Translations under genes and position numbers: made by a program | The notes under the pieces: generated by a model | Database searches by the model: none | What the model saw: the letters and a program-made list of their open reading frames with translations, nothing else | Told to the model about the DNA's origin: nothing | Part shown: positions 37,263 through 48,597 of the stretch, piece after piece | Layout of the letters: the number at the start of each line of letters is the position of its first letter | How positions within the stretch are numbered: position 1 is the first letter of the stretch | DNA from: Symbiodinium natans | Taxonomy: Eukaryota; Sar; Dinophyceae; Suessiales; Symbiodiniaceae | NCBI GenBank assembly: GCA_905221605.1 | Contig: CAJNDS010002112.1 | Location: 368,501 to 432,500, forward strand | Direction: 5' to 3' | Length of the DNA stretch: 64,000 nt

Positions 37263-38424
37263 ATTCGATGACCGGGTCCAGGGCTCCCCATCAAGGGCCC
37301 ACTCAGGCCATTTCTGGCCACTTGCTTGTTCCTCAAAGTCCGGGTTTAGGGTTTCGGGTTTAGGGTCTAGGGTCTAGGGTTTAGGGTTTAGGGTCTAGGG
37401 TTTAGGACTTAGGGGTTAGGGTTTAAGGTTTAGGATTTAGGGTTTAGCATTTTCGGGTCTAGGGTTTACGATATTGCCTTGGGTTTTCCCCTGAGCCCAA
37501 GAACCTACACCCTAAACCCTAAGCCCCTTCTGGCATCCGGGCGATGATGTTTTTTGAAGCTGGACTTGGTGACTGCCAGACGCCCTTCTCGTCACCCTAA
37601 ACCTTAACCTTCTTCTTAAGAGTTTAGGGCTGCGGGGTTTGATGGCTCACATCTGGGACAAGCCTACCAGGGCGATCCCATGTCAGTCTGTACGAACCCC
37701 CAACTCTAAACCCAAAAGCTAAACCAAGTAACAACTACTGCCGAAGTTCGGCTGTTCACCCATCAACTCGGCAGTACCAAAATTGCCCCCACCTGCCACA
37801 AACACTTTCGCGCTTATGTTTTGTAGGGCTTATGTCAGTTCATAATTTGCGTGGGTGGTCTTCCGGAACCAGGTATGATACATCTACTTTTACATCAAGC
37901 GCACACAGAGTAGGAGATGAGGAAGCCACTCAAAAGGATACTAGATTTCGAGAAACAGCCGATGCTACCATTCCGTTTCGACGCGTCATGGGGGCTGGTG
38001 CCCATTCTCCGCAGGCAGTGTAGAGCCGGCCCAACACCTCAAATCCTCAACGAGAACCCCAAAGGCTCTGCTTAAACCCTAAAACCCTAAAACCCTAAAA
38101 CCCTAAACCCTAAACCCTAAACCGCCTAGGGTCTCCACAGCCTACACCCATGTAGGCCCCACGGCCCTAGTGGAGACGCGCCCCTTGCGTGTGGCAGGGA
38201 GTCTGAACTAGGACCCCTCTTTACATGTCTATTAATGTGTGCACGTTGTTATACATGTGAATACATATAGAAAGGGAGAGATGCATGTATAAAGTTCTAA
38301 ACTGGGTGTCACCTTTGGGAAGGAGGGGGGGGTTCCCTAAAATATGGAGTGTAGAGAACTTGGCGCTTGAAGGGGCCATCGTGCCGTTGATTCTACAACA
38401 TACGTATATCAAGGGAGTAAAGGA

Positions 38425-38512
38425 GGGACCCTTTTTTAAGGGACCTTAGGTTATTTCGGGGTATTTAGGTACATACGGACTATATAGGGTCCCTCCTGAA
38501 ACCCTTATATAC
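38425..38512. mobile_element. Inverted-repeat element, GGAGGGACCC ends
   Basis: AAGGAGGGACCC left and GGGTCCCTCCT right are inverted. The interior TTATTTCGGGG…ATTTAGGTA recurs at 4452-4545 in a diverged copy. Confidence 0.6.
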
Positions 38513-38960
38513 GTCAGAAGTTTCTCACAGTTGAAATGCTGATCCCTGCCCACACTCCTGAAAAGCCTAAAGACAGCTAAAGCCCTACCCCCCCCCCCCC
38601 CCCCCGCTAAGCCGAAAATTCTTTCTCATCCCTATATAGACCCAGAAGAGCCCTTACAAGTCCCTAAAACTTATGACTCTAAACCCTAAAACCCTACTAG
38701 ACCTGTTTTAGGGTTTAGGGTTTAAATTTTATGACCCTGAACCCTAAACCCGAATAGACCCGTTCTAACTCTCTCCCCCAAAAAAGCGAGATCATAAGGC
38801 CCCGTGGCCCTGCACTCCCTTCTCTCTCTCTGATCCGCGCTGTTTTCAGCGCCTGGCCTGCACAGCAAGCCTGCTCCGTGAGCTTCCTACGTTGCTCGCA
38901 GGGGCGCAGGCGCCTGAGACCGCGCCGGCCTTTTTGCCACCTCTAGGGTTTTTAGGGTTC

Positions 38961-39090
38961 CTGTAGGGTTTAGGGTTTAGGGTTTAGGGTTTAGGGTTTA
39001 GGGTTTAGGGTTTAGGGTTTAGGGTTTAGGGTTTAGGGTTAAGGGTTTAGGGTTTAGGGTTTAGGGTTTAGGGTTTAGGGTTTAGGGTAT
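38961..39090 (+). repeat. TTTAGGG array
   Basis: About 18 units with one TTAAGGG variant. Confidence 0.95.
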
Positions 39091-40024
39091 CCTAACTGAA
39101 CTTATAACCCACTTATAAGCCCCTTAAGTGCCCCAATATGGTTATAAGTATAGTTCTAAGTACAGTACCTCCAAGTAGGGTTTGGGGGCTGGGCAACCTG
39201 GGCTAAGGGATTTAGATTTCTGTGTGCCCGCGCTCGCGTACCCCCCCTCCCCGCGCCCCGTAGACATACCTGATAGCGTCACTAAATCAAGTGGGCTTTC
39301 ACTAAAGGTTTTACTTAAGCACTACTTGCATACAGGGCAGGGCCGTGAACCCAACCAAACCCGAAGCCCCCGCTGTTCGTTGAAAGTCGGCCTCCATTCC
39401 TATACATGAATGTACTGATATTTAAAGACATACGCATGAAAATCAAAAGGTCGCTTAGAAAAACAGAAACAAACTCTGATAAAAGGCTTTGCTGCGGCTG
39501 GCGGGTCTCAGGTCCCGGCGCACCTGCCAGAATTTCCCGACACATGCCCGCGCATCAGGGCGTCATGGCTGCCAGGCCCCGGGGCGGAAGACGTGGTGCT
39601 CGGGGTTTAGGGTTTAGGGTTTAGGGTTTAGGGTTTAGGGTTTATGTCGGATGTGGGGAAAACTGAAGTCTGGGGGTGTTGGAAGTGTGGTGACCTCGAG
39701 GATGCTTGTCCTCAAGGGCCTAGCGCCAACTGGTCTAACCAGAGACTCCCGACACGAAGCCCTGCGTCACATGGCCAATGCAGAGGCATCGTCGAGACCT
39801 GAGACACTGAACCCTAAACCCTAAACCCTACTTGAACCCAAGCTGCTTGATGGCCCCAAACCTCGCAGCGTGCGCTCGGAGGCTGCAGAACCCCAGAGGC
39901 CAACAAGAACTACCCAGACACCGCAACATCCTTCGATTCGGGAATCTTCCTTAAACTGCGTCTTAGGGCTCGGGGTGTGGGATTTCGGCGCTCTAGGTTT
40001 AGGGATCGGGGTTAAGGTTTATTT

Positions 40025-40128
40025 TAGGAAGGTTTCACAGGTAGCCAAAAGTAGGGTTATAAAAACTTGTAACCTTAGTTCAATTCCTCAAAGCTCCACT
40101 GAAAACTACCCGTGACCCTTCAAGTAGG
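40025..40128. mobile_element. Family A element, diverged
   Basis: AGGAAGGTTTCACAGGTAG left, AACTACCCGTGACCCTTCAA right. Confidence 0.65.
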
Positions 40129-40655
40129 GAGTCTACTATATATGACTTAAGTCGGGGATAGAATTAGGGGGATCCTTGGGGATTTAGAGCCTGTGAATAA
40201 GGTCCCTGTTTAAGAGAGCCAGAAGAGCGTTCAGAAGGGTTCCCTTTTTAAGGGTCCCGCATTTCCTACCAATGATTTAAGGAAATCTTCCACAACTCAT
40301 GGACGTCCGAGTCTCTGCGTAAGTGTTGAGCCCGCAAAAACTGGAAACCTTCTCTCTCCCTGTACCCCTGAACCCAAAACCCACAAACCCTAAGCCGAAC
40401 GGGGTTGCTAAAAACTTCTAAAAGCCCTTAAGCCCCTAAACCCTAAACCCAAAAACCCGTTTTACCCTAAACCCTAAACCCTAAACCCTGAACTCTAAAC
40501 CCTAAACCCTAAACCCTATAAACCCTAAACAACCCCCCCCCCCCCCCCCCAGCCCTACCCAGGTCCCCCGCTTTTGATCGAGCGCCTCCTGGCGGCCTTG
40601 TGCCTGAGTAGGGGCTCCGAGGTATGGGCCCTTCATATGGTCCCCTGTTACAGAA

Positions 40656-40785
40656 CCCTATGAAGTGCGGTATATATTTCTTGTACCCCCAAAAGGACAC
40701 CAGGTATATACATTCACCAAAATAAAAAAGGAACCTTATATACACTCACCAAAAACAGTAATATATACCCCGCTTCATATACACC
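40656..40785. mobile_element. Family F element
   Basis: Ends GAAGTGCGGTATATA and TATATACCCCGCTTC are inverted copies. Interior ACATTCACCAAAA and ACACTCACCAAAA repeat, as in the copy at 13380. Confidence 0.7.
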
Positions 40786-41190
40786 CTCAAGGGGGAGAGG
40801 GGTTTAGGGTTTAGGGTTTTCGGATCCCTCTACACCCCATTAAACAAGGGGTAGGGGGACCATACTACGGGCCCATGGTTCTAACTTTAGACTGAGGGCT
40901 CACATTGCACACGGCTTTAGGGGCTTCAAGGGGGGCTTGAGGGGGCTCTAAGGCTAGAAAGGGGCTTTAAGGGTTTTTGTTGTAGGCTTTTGGGGGTTTC
41001 ATTAGGGTTGCACATCTGGCTTCCATACTACAGGACCTCACTTACTTCCTGTCAGGGGACTCCAGTTAGATGCGATTTGTTTTTTCGCGGGACTCTCACC
41101 ATTTTCTTTTGAAGAGGGAAGGGGGGGAGCCCACATAGAAGCCCTCTACAAGAACCAGGTATACCTTTTCAACACCCACACCCTGAACCT

Positions 41191-41302
41191 AATTGAAGGC
41201 TCATGGGTAGCTATAAATCGGGTTCTAAGTAAGGTAACCTATCTTATAACCTCAGATAAGGGACTTATAAGCCTACTTAGATGTACCCATGAACCTTCTG
41301 GT
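41191..41302. mobile_element. Family A element
   Basis: ATTGAAGGCTCATGGGTAG left, TACCCATGAACCTTCTGG right. Confidence 0.75.
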
Positions 41303-41307
41303 AAGCC

Positions 41308-41505
41308 CTAAGCCGCAAACGAATCCCTCAGCAATCCGGCCTCATGCAGGTCCGGGCCATCTAACGTTCGGCACCATGCCCCCGTGGTGAAGCGCGCTCG
41401 CTGCCAAGCCGCCTGCGCGACTCGGGGCTTGGGGCGATAGCCCAGTGCATCCACATGGTCAGCTTGTTGGCGGTCTTCGTTGTGGCCATAACTTAGCAAA
41501 ACCAT
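41308..41505 (-). CDS. Hypothetical exon
   Basis: Open frame with HNEDRQQADHVDALGYRPKP and WCRTLDGPDLHEAGLLRDSF, next to a family A element at 41191-41302. No family recognised. Confidence 0.25.
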   Translation of the reverse strand: MVLLSYGHNEDRQQADHVDALGYRPKPRVAQAAWQRARFTTGAWCRTLDGPDLHEAGLLRDSFAA

Positions 41506-41649
41506 GAAGAACCCCCCAAACCCTAAACCCTAAACCCGAAACCCTAAACCCCAAACCCCAAACCCCCGGCACCTGGCAGCGAGCTTGGCCCCTGAGCCCA
41601 GGACACCATGCCGCCCGGGCAGAAGGGTGCGGCCCCTGCGGACCTTGAC

Positions 41650-41910
41650 TACTTAAAGGTTGTATAGGTAGTTCGAAGTAGAGTTTAGGGTTTAGGGTTT
41701 AGGGTTTAGGGTTTAGGGTTTAGGGTTTAGGGTTTAGGGTTTAGGGTTTAGGGTTTAGGGTTTAGGGTTTAGGGTTTAGGGTTTAGGGTTTAGGGTTTCT
41801 GTTTAGGAAGGTTCATGGGTAGTTGGAAGCAGGGTGATAAGGACCTTCGTTAAAGGTTGTATTATCGGCCACCTTGCTTATCGACCTACTTATCACTACC
41901 CATAAACCTA
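41650..41910. mobile_element. Family A half-copy, TTTAGGG array, then full family A copy
   Basis: 41650-41682 is only the left part of family A (ACTTAAAGG… GTTCGAAGTAG). It runs straight into a 119-bp TTTAGGG array (41681-41799). A second, complete copy follows at 41803-41910. Confidence 0.75.
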
Positions 41911-42194
41911 TACTCAGGGGGGGATTCAAGGTTCGAGCTTTCGGTTTGCGACTCTCACGTGTTCTTGTGTAGGTGTGTGTGTGTGTGTGGGGTAGGGGAT
42001 GAAAAAAATTGTTTGGGATCAAAAATAATTTATTGAAAGGCGGATCAAAAAAGAAACTTCTTTGGTATCAAAAAATAATTTACTGAAGGCTTCGAAGGCC
42101 TGTTGCAAGCGGAGCGGAGGCTGTAAACGCTCAGAAGTGCATCGTTTCTGGCCGTTCGCAAGCTCTAAATACAGAAAAAACACAGCAGCTATGC

Positions 42195-42415
42195 GGGAAC
42201 TACTGAAAATAGCAGCATTTCTGAGTTTCTAGAGAGGCTGCAGATACTGTATATAGCAGCAGTTCTGTGCTTTCAGAGGCTGGAAATACTGTACCCCGCA
42301 GCATTTCTGAGTTTCCAGAGGCTGCAGATGCTGTAAATACCAGCATTTCTGCGAATTCAGAGGCTGGAAATACTGCAAATAGCAGCATTTCTGAGCTTCC
42401 AGAGGCTGCAAATCA
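42195..42415. repeat. Minisatellite, unit about 45-48 bp
   Basis: GCAGCATTTCTGAGTTTCCA then GAGGCTGCAGATACTGTAAA recurs about five times with alternating GGCTGCA and GGCTGGA versions. Confidence 0.8.
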
Positions 42416-42599
42416 ATGCTGGCATCTTGGCATTAGAAGTTTCAAAAAAAAATGCGTATACTCTGAAGCAAGCCAGAACGATTAAAGAAAGAGCCGGGCG
42501 TTGGGGGGCCCCCCCCCCCCAGTGCGCAAACACAATGCTTTGCAAACACAATGCTCGCATAATGGGTTTCGAAAAGATGCGTATGCTTCGAAGCAAGCT

Positions 42600-42890
42600 G
42601 GCACGACTTTCTTTCTTGACTTTTCCTTGCTTCCTTCCTTCTTTCTTTGCTTCCTTGCCTCCTTGCCTCCGTGCTTCCTTGCTTCCTTGCTTCCTTGCCT
42701 CCGTGCTTCCTTGCTTCCTTGCCTCCTTGCTTCCTTGCCTCCTTGCTTGCTTGTTTCCTTGCTTTCTTGCTTCCTTGATTCCTTGCTTCCTTGCTTCCCT
42801 CCTTCCTTCCCTCCTTCCTTCCTTCCGTCCTTCCTTCCTTCCTTCCCTCCCTCCTTCTCACCCTCCCTCCCTCCCCTTCCCTCCTCTCCG
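42600..42890. repeat. Polypyrimidine tract, CTTCCTTGC repeats
   Basis: About 290 bp of almost pure C/T interrupted by G at regular intervals (CTTGCTTCCTTGCCTC), ending in CCTTCCCTCC repeats. Confidence 0.9.
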
Positions 42891-43006
42891 TCGGACGAAC
42901 AGAATAAATTATTTCTTGATCCTGAATAAATTATTTTTTGATCCTAAATACTATTTTTTGTTGATCCGCATCCCGTGTGTGTGTGTGTGTGCGCTTTTTC
43001 GTGATT

Positions 43007-43277
43007 TAGGGTTTAGGGTTTAGGGTTTAGGGTTTAGGGTTTAGGGTTTAGGGTTTAGGGTTTAGGGTTTAGGGTTTAGGGTTTAGGGTTTAGGGTTTAG
43101 GGTTTAGGGTTTAGGGTTTAGGGTTTAGGCAAGCGGAGCTTTTCGTAGGATGTGTGGGGTGGAAAAGCCTGTTTCAAGAGTTTGGGGGTACATGAGCCCC
43201 AGGCTGGGCATCCTTTTAGGGTTTAGGGTTTAGGGTTTAGGGTTTAGGGTTTAGGGTTTAGGGTTTAGGGTTTAGGG
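43007..43277 (+). repeat. Two TTTAGGG arrays (43007-43129, 43218-43277)
   Basis: About 17 and 8 units, same orientation, separated by 90 bp. Confidence 0.95.
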
Positions 43278-43393
43278 AGAGATTTCAAGTTGACAGGGCT
43301 TAGGGCTCCGGAAAATAATCAAGCAGCGTGGGGGGGGGTTTCAGGTCGGGTTCAGTTCAGTCGTTGTCAGTTTTTAGATGGGCCTTCAAGCGT

Positions 43394-43498
43394 ACTTGAA
43401 GGTTCATGGGTACTAAGTAAGGTTCTAAGTACCTCAAGTAAGGTTATAATGTGGGCTACTTCTAACCCACTTAGAACTACCCATGAACCTTCAAGTAC
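43394..43498. mobile_element. Family A element, well preserved
   Basis: TACTTGAAGGTTCATGGGTA and ACTACCCATGAACCTTCAAG inverted ends; middle GTACCTCAAGTAAGG. Confidence 0.8.
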
Positions 43499-43920
43499 TC
43501 GAAACGGGCTTCAGGTGCACAGGCTGCTGGGCTTTCAGATGGGGCGATTCTGCTACTGTTTGGAGGCTGCTTACGGGCTTAGTGCGACCTTTGCAGGTCT
43601 AGGAGAAAGTTGGAGGACCATGCCTCAAGCACTGCGCTTCTCGTGTGGGACAGGCCCCTCCGAAAAAACACAGGTGGATCCTACTACGTGGGACAGGTCC
43701 CTCCACACAATTGCAGTAGATCCTACTCCTTCTGACATACTGCAGGCAAGCGGCAGGGAGGTTGCACTTTGAGGGTCCGGCACGTGCGCGAGCCCTGGCG
43801 GGCTCTCCACGGGGACCGGAGCGGGCGCCGCAGCCGCCGCTGGCGCACGGGTGGCGACCGCTGAAGGAGGGAGGGAGGCACCTGCGCGCTTCTCTGGCCA
43901 GCAAGGGGCTCTTAAGTCAT

Positions 43921-44634
43921 TTAGTTTTCGATCTTAAAACCGTGGTGATGTGCTATACCAAAAGCCGTAAAAGTGTGCACACGTTCGGAAGAGGCACCGG
44001 GCCCCAGGTGCTGCAAGAGCATGGAGCGAAGGTAGTGGTTCTCTTCCTCAAGCCTTCGGACATAGTCGTCGCGTGCCTCCAGCATGCCTGTGGGGTCAGG
44101 ATAGAGGCTGCCCGGATGGGCTGGATGGCCTGGATGGAATGGCATCTCCTCGGGGTAGAAGGGGTAGTCGGGAACAGCGGGCACGGGTGGGGGAATCTCC
44201 AGGCCCTCGTGGAAGGCCGGCGACACGCAAGGCGCGGGCACAACGGGAACGGGGTTGAAGGCCTCGTGAGGGCCGTGTGGGGTCGGGGGCATGGAGCCCA
44301 TCTCGGACCCCAGCTCCGGCACCCTCTCTGAGCGCTTCTTGCCCTTGCGCTTGCGCTTCTCATGGTCAAAGTGGCAGTGCTGACAGCTGTAGCCGTTCAA
44401 GCACCGGCCCTTGGGGTGGAAGCAGCAACGATCGCAGCTGCCGTTGAAGTGGTTTGCTGAGCCTATGGAAGGCAGCTGCGCCAGCCACTGATCATACTCG
44501 GGTCCAGTGCTGGGGGGCGCAGTCACTGGGTAGAGGGCATCAAACTGCTCCTCTAACAGCCCTCCCAGGCCGTCCTCCTCGTCCGGGGAGTCGTCACGGC
44601 TCGTGGGGGCATGGCCGGGAAGGTAGGTGCTCAT
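43921..44634 (-). CDS. CCCH-type zinc-finger protein
   Basis: A single uninterrupted frame of about 237 residues from the ATG at 44634 to a TAA at 43921. The N-terminus is acidic (SPDEEDGLGGLLEEQFDAL). The central cluster reads CDRCCFHPKGRCLNGYSCQH followed by CHFDH and a basic KRKRKGKKR tail, a CCCH-like arrangement typical of a family of short zinc-finger proteins in dinoflagellates and other alveolates, presumably RNA-binding. Then comes a Pro-rich region and a short predicted helix (DDYVRRLEEENHYLRSMLLQ) that could form a coiled coil. The frame stays open upstream of the ATG to an AG at about 44690, so a further 5' exon is possible. No introner interrupts it, unlike the other genes. Confidence 0.75.
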   Translation of the reverse strand: MSTYLPGHAPTSRDDSPDEEDGLGGLLEEQFDALYPVTAPPSTGPEYDQWLAQLPSIGSANHFNGSCDRCCFHPKGRCLNGYSCQHCHFDHEKRKRKGKKRSERVPELGSEMGSMPPTPHGPHEAFNPVPVVPAPCVSPAFHEGLEIPPPVPAVPDYPFYPEEMPFHPGHPAHPGSLYPDPTGMLEARDDYVRRLEEENHYLRSMLLQHLGPGASSERVHTFTAFGIAHHHGFKIEN

Positions 44635-44872
44635 GGAATGAAAGCTCGGACTGCTCAATGAGTTGACATCCTCGGCTGGCGTGCTCTTCTAGATTTTCGG
44701 GACTCCAGGTTGTAAATGGAAGCGGTCGGTGGAGGTTTGCTACACTTGGCCCTGGGACGGACTTTTGCTAACTACGGTATCCCCCCCCCCGCGAGAAATG
44801 TCCACAGTGCCCTCAGTCGTCACACTTGCATCTCCCACTGTCCTGCAACACTTGTCGTCCTTCACAAGTTCG

Positions 44873-44925
44873 CATCATCATCATCATCATCATCATCATC
44901 AGCATCATCATCATCATCATCATCA
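44873..44925. repeat. ATC trinucleotide repeat
   Basis: About 17 ATC/CAT units with one AGC interruption, just upstream of the CCCH gene. Confidence 0.9.
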
Positions 44926-45430
44926 GGTCACTGAGCTGTTGCTATGTCAGCTCTTCTTCTTGTGACGACTTGGCATGGCCCGGAAAGATTCGAGAAAAAA
45001 AACGGCTCTGCCCATTCTGTCCGAACAACATCTCAAACCGAATTTTAACCCCAAACCCTTAAACACCAAACCCTTTTGAACCCTAAACCGCAGCAGGACC
45101 ATGTCAAGGCTTCTTCGACAGAGAGTGCGATTGCCAACCGGATGCTGCAAGAAGGGATCGGATTATCATGAACTGAACATGTCTGCAGGACAAGGACATG
45201 CAAATCATGCAGGTCTTGCTGTGTGCTAAGCTTTTGAACAGGGTTTAGGATTTAGGGCTTCAGGGTACAGGGTTTAGGTTAGGGATATGGTCGTAGGGAA
45301 GACGCTTTTGCCATGCAGCCAAGCCCTGGGTTGGAGGGGGGGGGGGGTGCAAGGGGGGGAGCTGTTTACGTTGAAATCCCTTTACGGGGCCTCGATTTCA
45401 CCCCTTGCTTGCGATGGACCTCTAACATGT

Positions 45431-45542
45431 TTGGTAGCCCAGTAACCATGTTATAATAAGGGTACCCCATTTTGGGGTTGGTTACTGTATAAGGGAACCC
45501 AGAACCCCAAAAAAAAAAGTAAAGGGCACCACTGGCTTCCAA
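45431..45542. mobile_element. Family C element
   Basis: TTGGTAGCCCAGTAACC left, AAAGGGCACCACTGGCTTCC right; same family as PRP16 introns 6 and 8. Confidence 0.8.
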
Positions 45543-45707
45543 GCATGTGACACCCCAACTGAAGTAGCTTTTGCTGGCGAGAAGCCGGCGAATGGGTGCT
45601 CAGCAGCAAGCCTCGTTTTCAGGGATCCAAGTCCCTTCAAAGGTACCCAACCTACTTTGCACGCATCAAGCCCTCCATCCAGGGACTCAGGTTCATGACA
45701 TCCAGCT

Positions 45708-45811
45708 TGGGATGTTCCCCGTATACTAACAGCCCTTCATAGGGATTAGAATATGGGATGCTATCCCGATTAAGGACTGTTGCACTAGTACGAGCGGGAA
45801 AATCCCAACCA
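45708..45811. mobile_element. Family B element
   Basis: TTGGGATGTTCCCCGTATAC left end, GGACTGTTG…GGGAAAATCCCAA right end. Confidence 0.7.
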
Positions 45812-46549
45812 AAGCCTTGTAAAACCCCCATACACCCTTAAAGCCCTGTACCCCTTAAAACCAAACCCCTCAAAGGTTAATGCCTGAGCCCCCTACACCC
45901 TGAACCCTAAACCATCGTCACCCTAAACCCTAAACCCGGAGAAAAGTTTTTTGAAAGAACGAAGAGAAAAAAACCAAAAAAAAAAAAAAAAAAAAAACAG
46001 ACCCTCCAGGCCTCGGCGCACCAAAGGAACCGAACTCCCGCACCGAATTTCGGGGATCCTAAGATCCGGAACCCAGTCGGTGGGCCCAGAATCTTATCAT
46101 TCATGTACATGAAAGATCCGGGGGGGTGGGGTGTGGTAGGGTCCTAGATTCCAGATTCAGAACCTTACACACCAAGGTACTTATACATTCTCCGTATTTA
46201 TACTAGACCTGAACCAAGGTACTTTTCAGCCTACTTCTACCCCTAAACCCTAAACCCTACACCCTACACCGTAAACCCTAAGCCCTTCAAGAAGGCAGCC
46301 GGCCTGGTGGCGCCCGCTGCGCGCCGCACGCCATCGGCTTTCCGTCGCGCTTGGCGGGAGACTTTCGCTCCTGCACGGTTCGATGGTTCAGTGTCCAGGG
46401 TTTAGGGCTTTGGGTTCGGGGTTTAAGGTTTAGGGGGGGTTCTTTTTACCACCCACCAAGCAGACCAGTCAAGTTTAGGGTTTTCAGGTTCTTAGGGCCA
46501 AGGCTGAGAGTTTGTGATTGCCTCCCGCTTAGCTGATCTCATCTTAGTT

Positions 46550-46682
46550 ACATGGTCCCGTGGTATGGGCCCTTAGAAAGGGGGCCCCTTGGATGCCCTT
46601 TCTGTACCCTATACAACCCAGGGGCCCACATTTCAGAACTCTTTAGAGAAAGTGGGGGACCGCATTAAGGGCCCATGAAAAA
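46550..46682. mobile_element. Family I inverted-repeat element
   Basis: GGTATGGGCCCTTAGAAAGG left and GCATTAAGGGCCCATGAAA right. Related ends lie at 40619-40655, 40824-40876, 52880-52975 and 54719-54862. Confidence 0.6.
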
Positions 46683-46879
46683 CTTAGAGCTGACCATGTC
46701 TTTGCAGGGCCACGTCCACAACGAAGAACAAACACGATAAAGGTTCTGTGCTGCAAGGCTATGGCATGGCCCCTTCACCAATGCCAGAATTCTTTGCCTG
46801 GGGTCCAGGAGTGGTTGCGTCTTGCGGGATCTCCGGCAAGGCTGCCAACACCCCAGAGGATCAGTCAAGGTGAAGAGCC

Positions 46880-47137
46880 AGGCCCTGAGATTCTTAAACC
46901 CCAGGCCAGCGCAACACATGAGCCGGATAAGCCAACTATCCATGCGATCCGGTGAGCCGCTGCCAAGTATAACCTTGGGGCAAGAGTTATGGGTGGCCGG
47001 TCCTCTTCCGAGTCGTTGATGGTAATCTCACCGCTGCGCTCCTCGGGCACGTCGGTTTGCTCGCCTGCATCATCCTCGTCCTCAGGCAAGAGGGCATGCC
47101 ACGGCGCAGTCGCAAACGGAACTGAGACGTTCCACAT
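46880..47137 (-). CDS. Hypothetical exon, acidic
   Basis: MWNVSVPFATAPWHALLPED then a D/E-rich run (EDDAGEQTDVPEERSGEITI) and PPITLAPRLYLAAAHRIAW. Plausible coding composition, no family recognised, ends not resolved. Confidence 0.3.
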
Positions 47138-47913
47138 AGCTCAGCAATCAGCAAGTGGTGCACCAGAGTTTCTGGCTAAACCCTAAACCCGAAACCCCAT
47201 ATAAACCCTAACACCTAAACCCTAAGCCCCCATTCTACAATGTTGCTGTCAGCGTCGGCTCCCCACTTAGCCGGTCAGTTCTACAGGATGGGTGTGCTCT
47301 GCGCCGCCCGCAATTTCTTTGCAGCTTTGGAACCTCCGAGACTAAAACACTTTATCTGAGTATCATTTTTGTACGATTGTATCATGATATCATTATGTTA
47401 TGATATGCTCAAATCATTGTATTATCGTCTTGTTCTACATATGTATTTATTTATCTATGCATATATACATATGTATGTATATATTCATCATCAACCCTTA
47501 AGTTGCCAGGCCTTCAGGAGGTCTGATAAGAGCGCATGGCAGAGGTTGTCATTGGCATCCGCGTCCGATAGCGGTGCTGACGTTGCAGTTTGCATGGCCC
47601 AACTGCAAACTGCCTCGGGCAAGGCAGCCAAGGGCATAACACCGGCGGCTCACTGCAGACATCAGATTGAACAAGGACCATTGAGGACCCTTTGTCTCTT
47701 CTAGACATGCGACCACTGCCCAGAGAACCACGATCAAAGTAATGAGACCGTTTTCTGTACATCCTTTTGGGTTTGAAATAAACAAAAACTAAACATAGTT
47801 TCTAAGAACAACTATAATCTGTACGTGCGTCTTCCCACTAGGCTTTTCTGCTCCACTACTGCAATATTGAACCGACCCAACACCTTCATGTTTTATGTTC
47901 CCTTTAAACCCTA

Positions 47914-48054
47914 CCCTAAACCCTAAACCCTAAACCCTAAACCCTAAACCCTAAACCCTAAACCCTAAACCCTAAACCCTAAACCCTAAACCCTAAACCC
48001 TAAACCCTAAACCCTAAACCCTAAACCCTAAACCCTAACCCTAAACCCTAAACC
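47914..48054 (-). repeat. CCCTAAA array
   Basis: About 20 units, opposite in orientation to the array 310 bp to the right. Confidence 0.95.
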
Positions 48055-48110
48055 CAGTGCCATACAGGGACGTATGGCGCATTCGCGGGGAAGGGGGTTC
48101 CGAAACTCTT

Positions 48111-48255
48111 ACTGTTGGCTAGTAGGGAATGAGGGAATGAAGTACCCTATAGAATCCCTTAAAGGGTATATTTCGGGGGATATAGGGCACATTCCCGAAC
48201 CCTAAACCCTAAACCCTAAACCCTAAACCCTAAACCCTAAACCCTAAACCCTAAA
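48111..48255. mobile_element. Family G introner, right half replaced by CCCTAAA array
   Basis: The left half (TACTGTTGGCTAGTAGGGAA … GGGCACATTCC) matches 12926 onwards. At the point where the intact copy continues CTCATTCCCTGC, this copy changes into an array of about eight CCCTAAA units (48199-48255). Confidence 0.75.
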
Positions 48256-48363
48256 GAATTCTGCCGAGTCGCAGAGATCCCCCGCCCCAGTCTGCCCAGA
48301 GTCTGAGCCAAGACTGCGGGAGCCACCCCACCAGTTTTCGGGTGCCCTTCCACTAGAGCTTGG

Positions 48364-48597
48364 TTTGGGGTTTAGGGTTTAGGGTTTAGGGTTTAGGGTT
48401 TAGGGTTTAGGGTTTAGGGTTTAGGGTTTAGGGTTTAGGGTTTAGGGTTTAGGGTTTAGGGTTTAGGGTTTAGGGTTTAGGGTTTAGGGTTTAGGGTTTA
48501 GGGTTTAGGGTTTAGGGTTTAGGGTTTAGGGTTTAGGGTTTAGGGTTTAGGGTTTAGGGTTTAGGGTTTAGGGTTTAGGGTTTAGGGTTTAGGGTTT
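48364..48597 (+). repeat. Longest TTTAGGG array in the window
   Basis: About 33 uninterrupted perfect units. Confidence 0.95.

Larger units (their letters stand above)
30937..43920. other. Repeat-dominated 13 kb with scattered exon-like islands
   Basis: Arrays, introner copies, the nonamer array and microsatellites are listed separately. Islands such as 30960-31157, 34110-34240 (minus, ESEDASWEDTWSELLG) and 34690-35020 have protein-like frames but no recognisable family or certain splice sites. Confidence 0.55.

Noticed and set aside
42427-43023. Long open frames over the CTTCCTTGC tract
   Set aside because: Low-complexity translation (Ser/Pro/Leu or Lys/Glu/Arg repeats) of a polypyrimidine tract; no stop codons can arise in it.
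44876-44935. Poly-histidine protein encoded by the ATC/CAT repeat
   Set aside because: A simple trinucleotide repeat; frames around it lack support and overlap the region just upstream of the CCCH gene.
48364-48597. Chromosome end (true telomere)
   Set aside because: Only about 234 bp and followed by 15 kb of gene-bearing DNA; all arrays here are interstitial and occur in both orientations.
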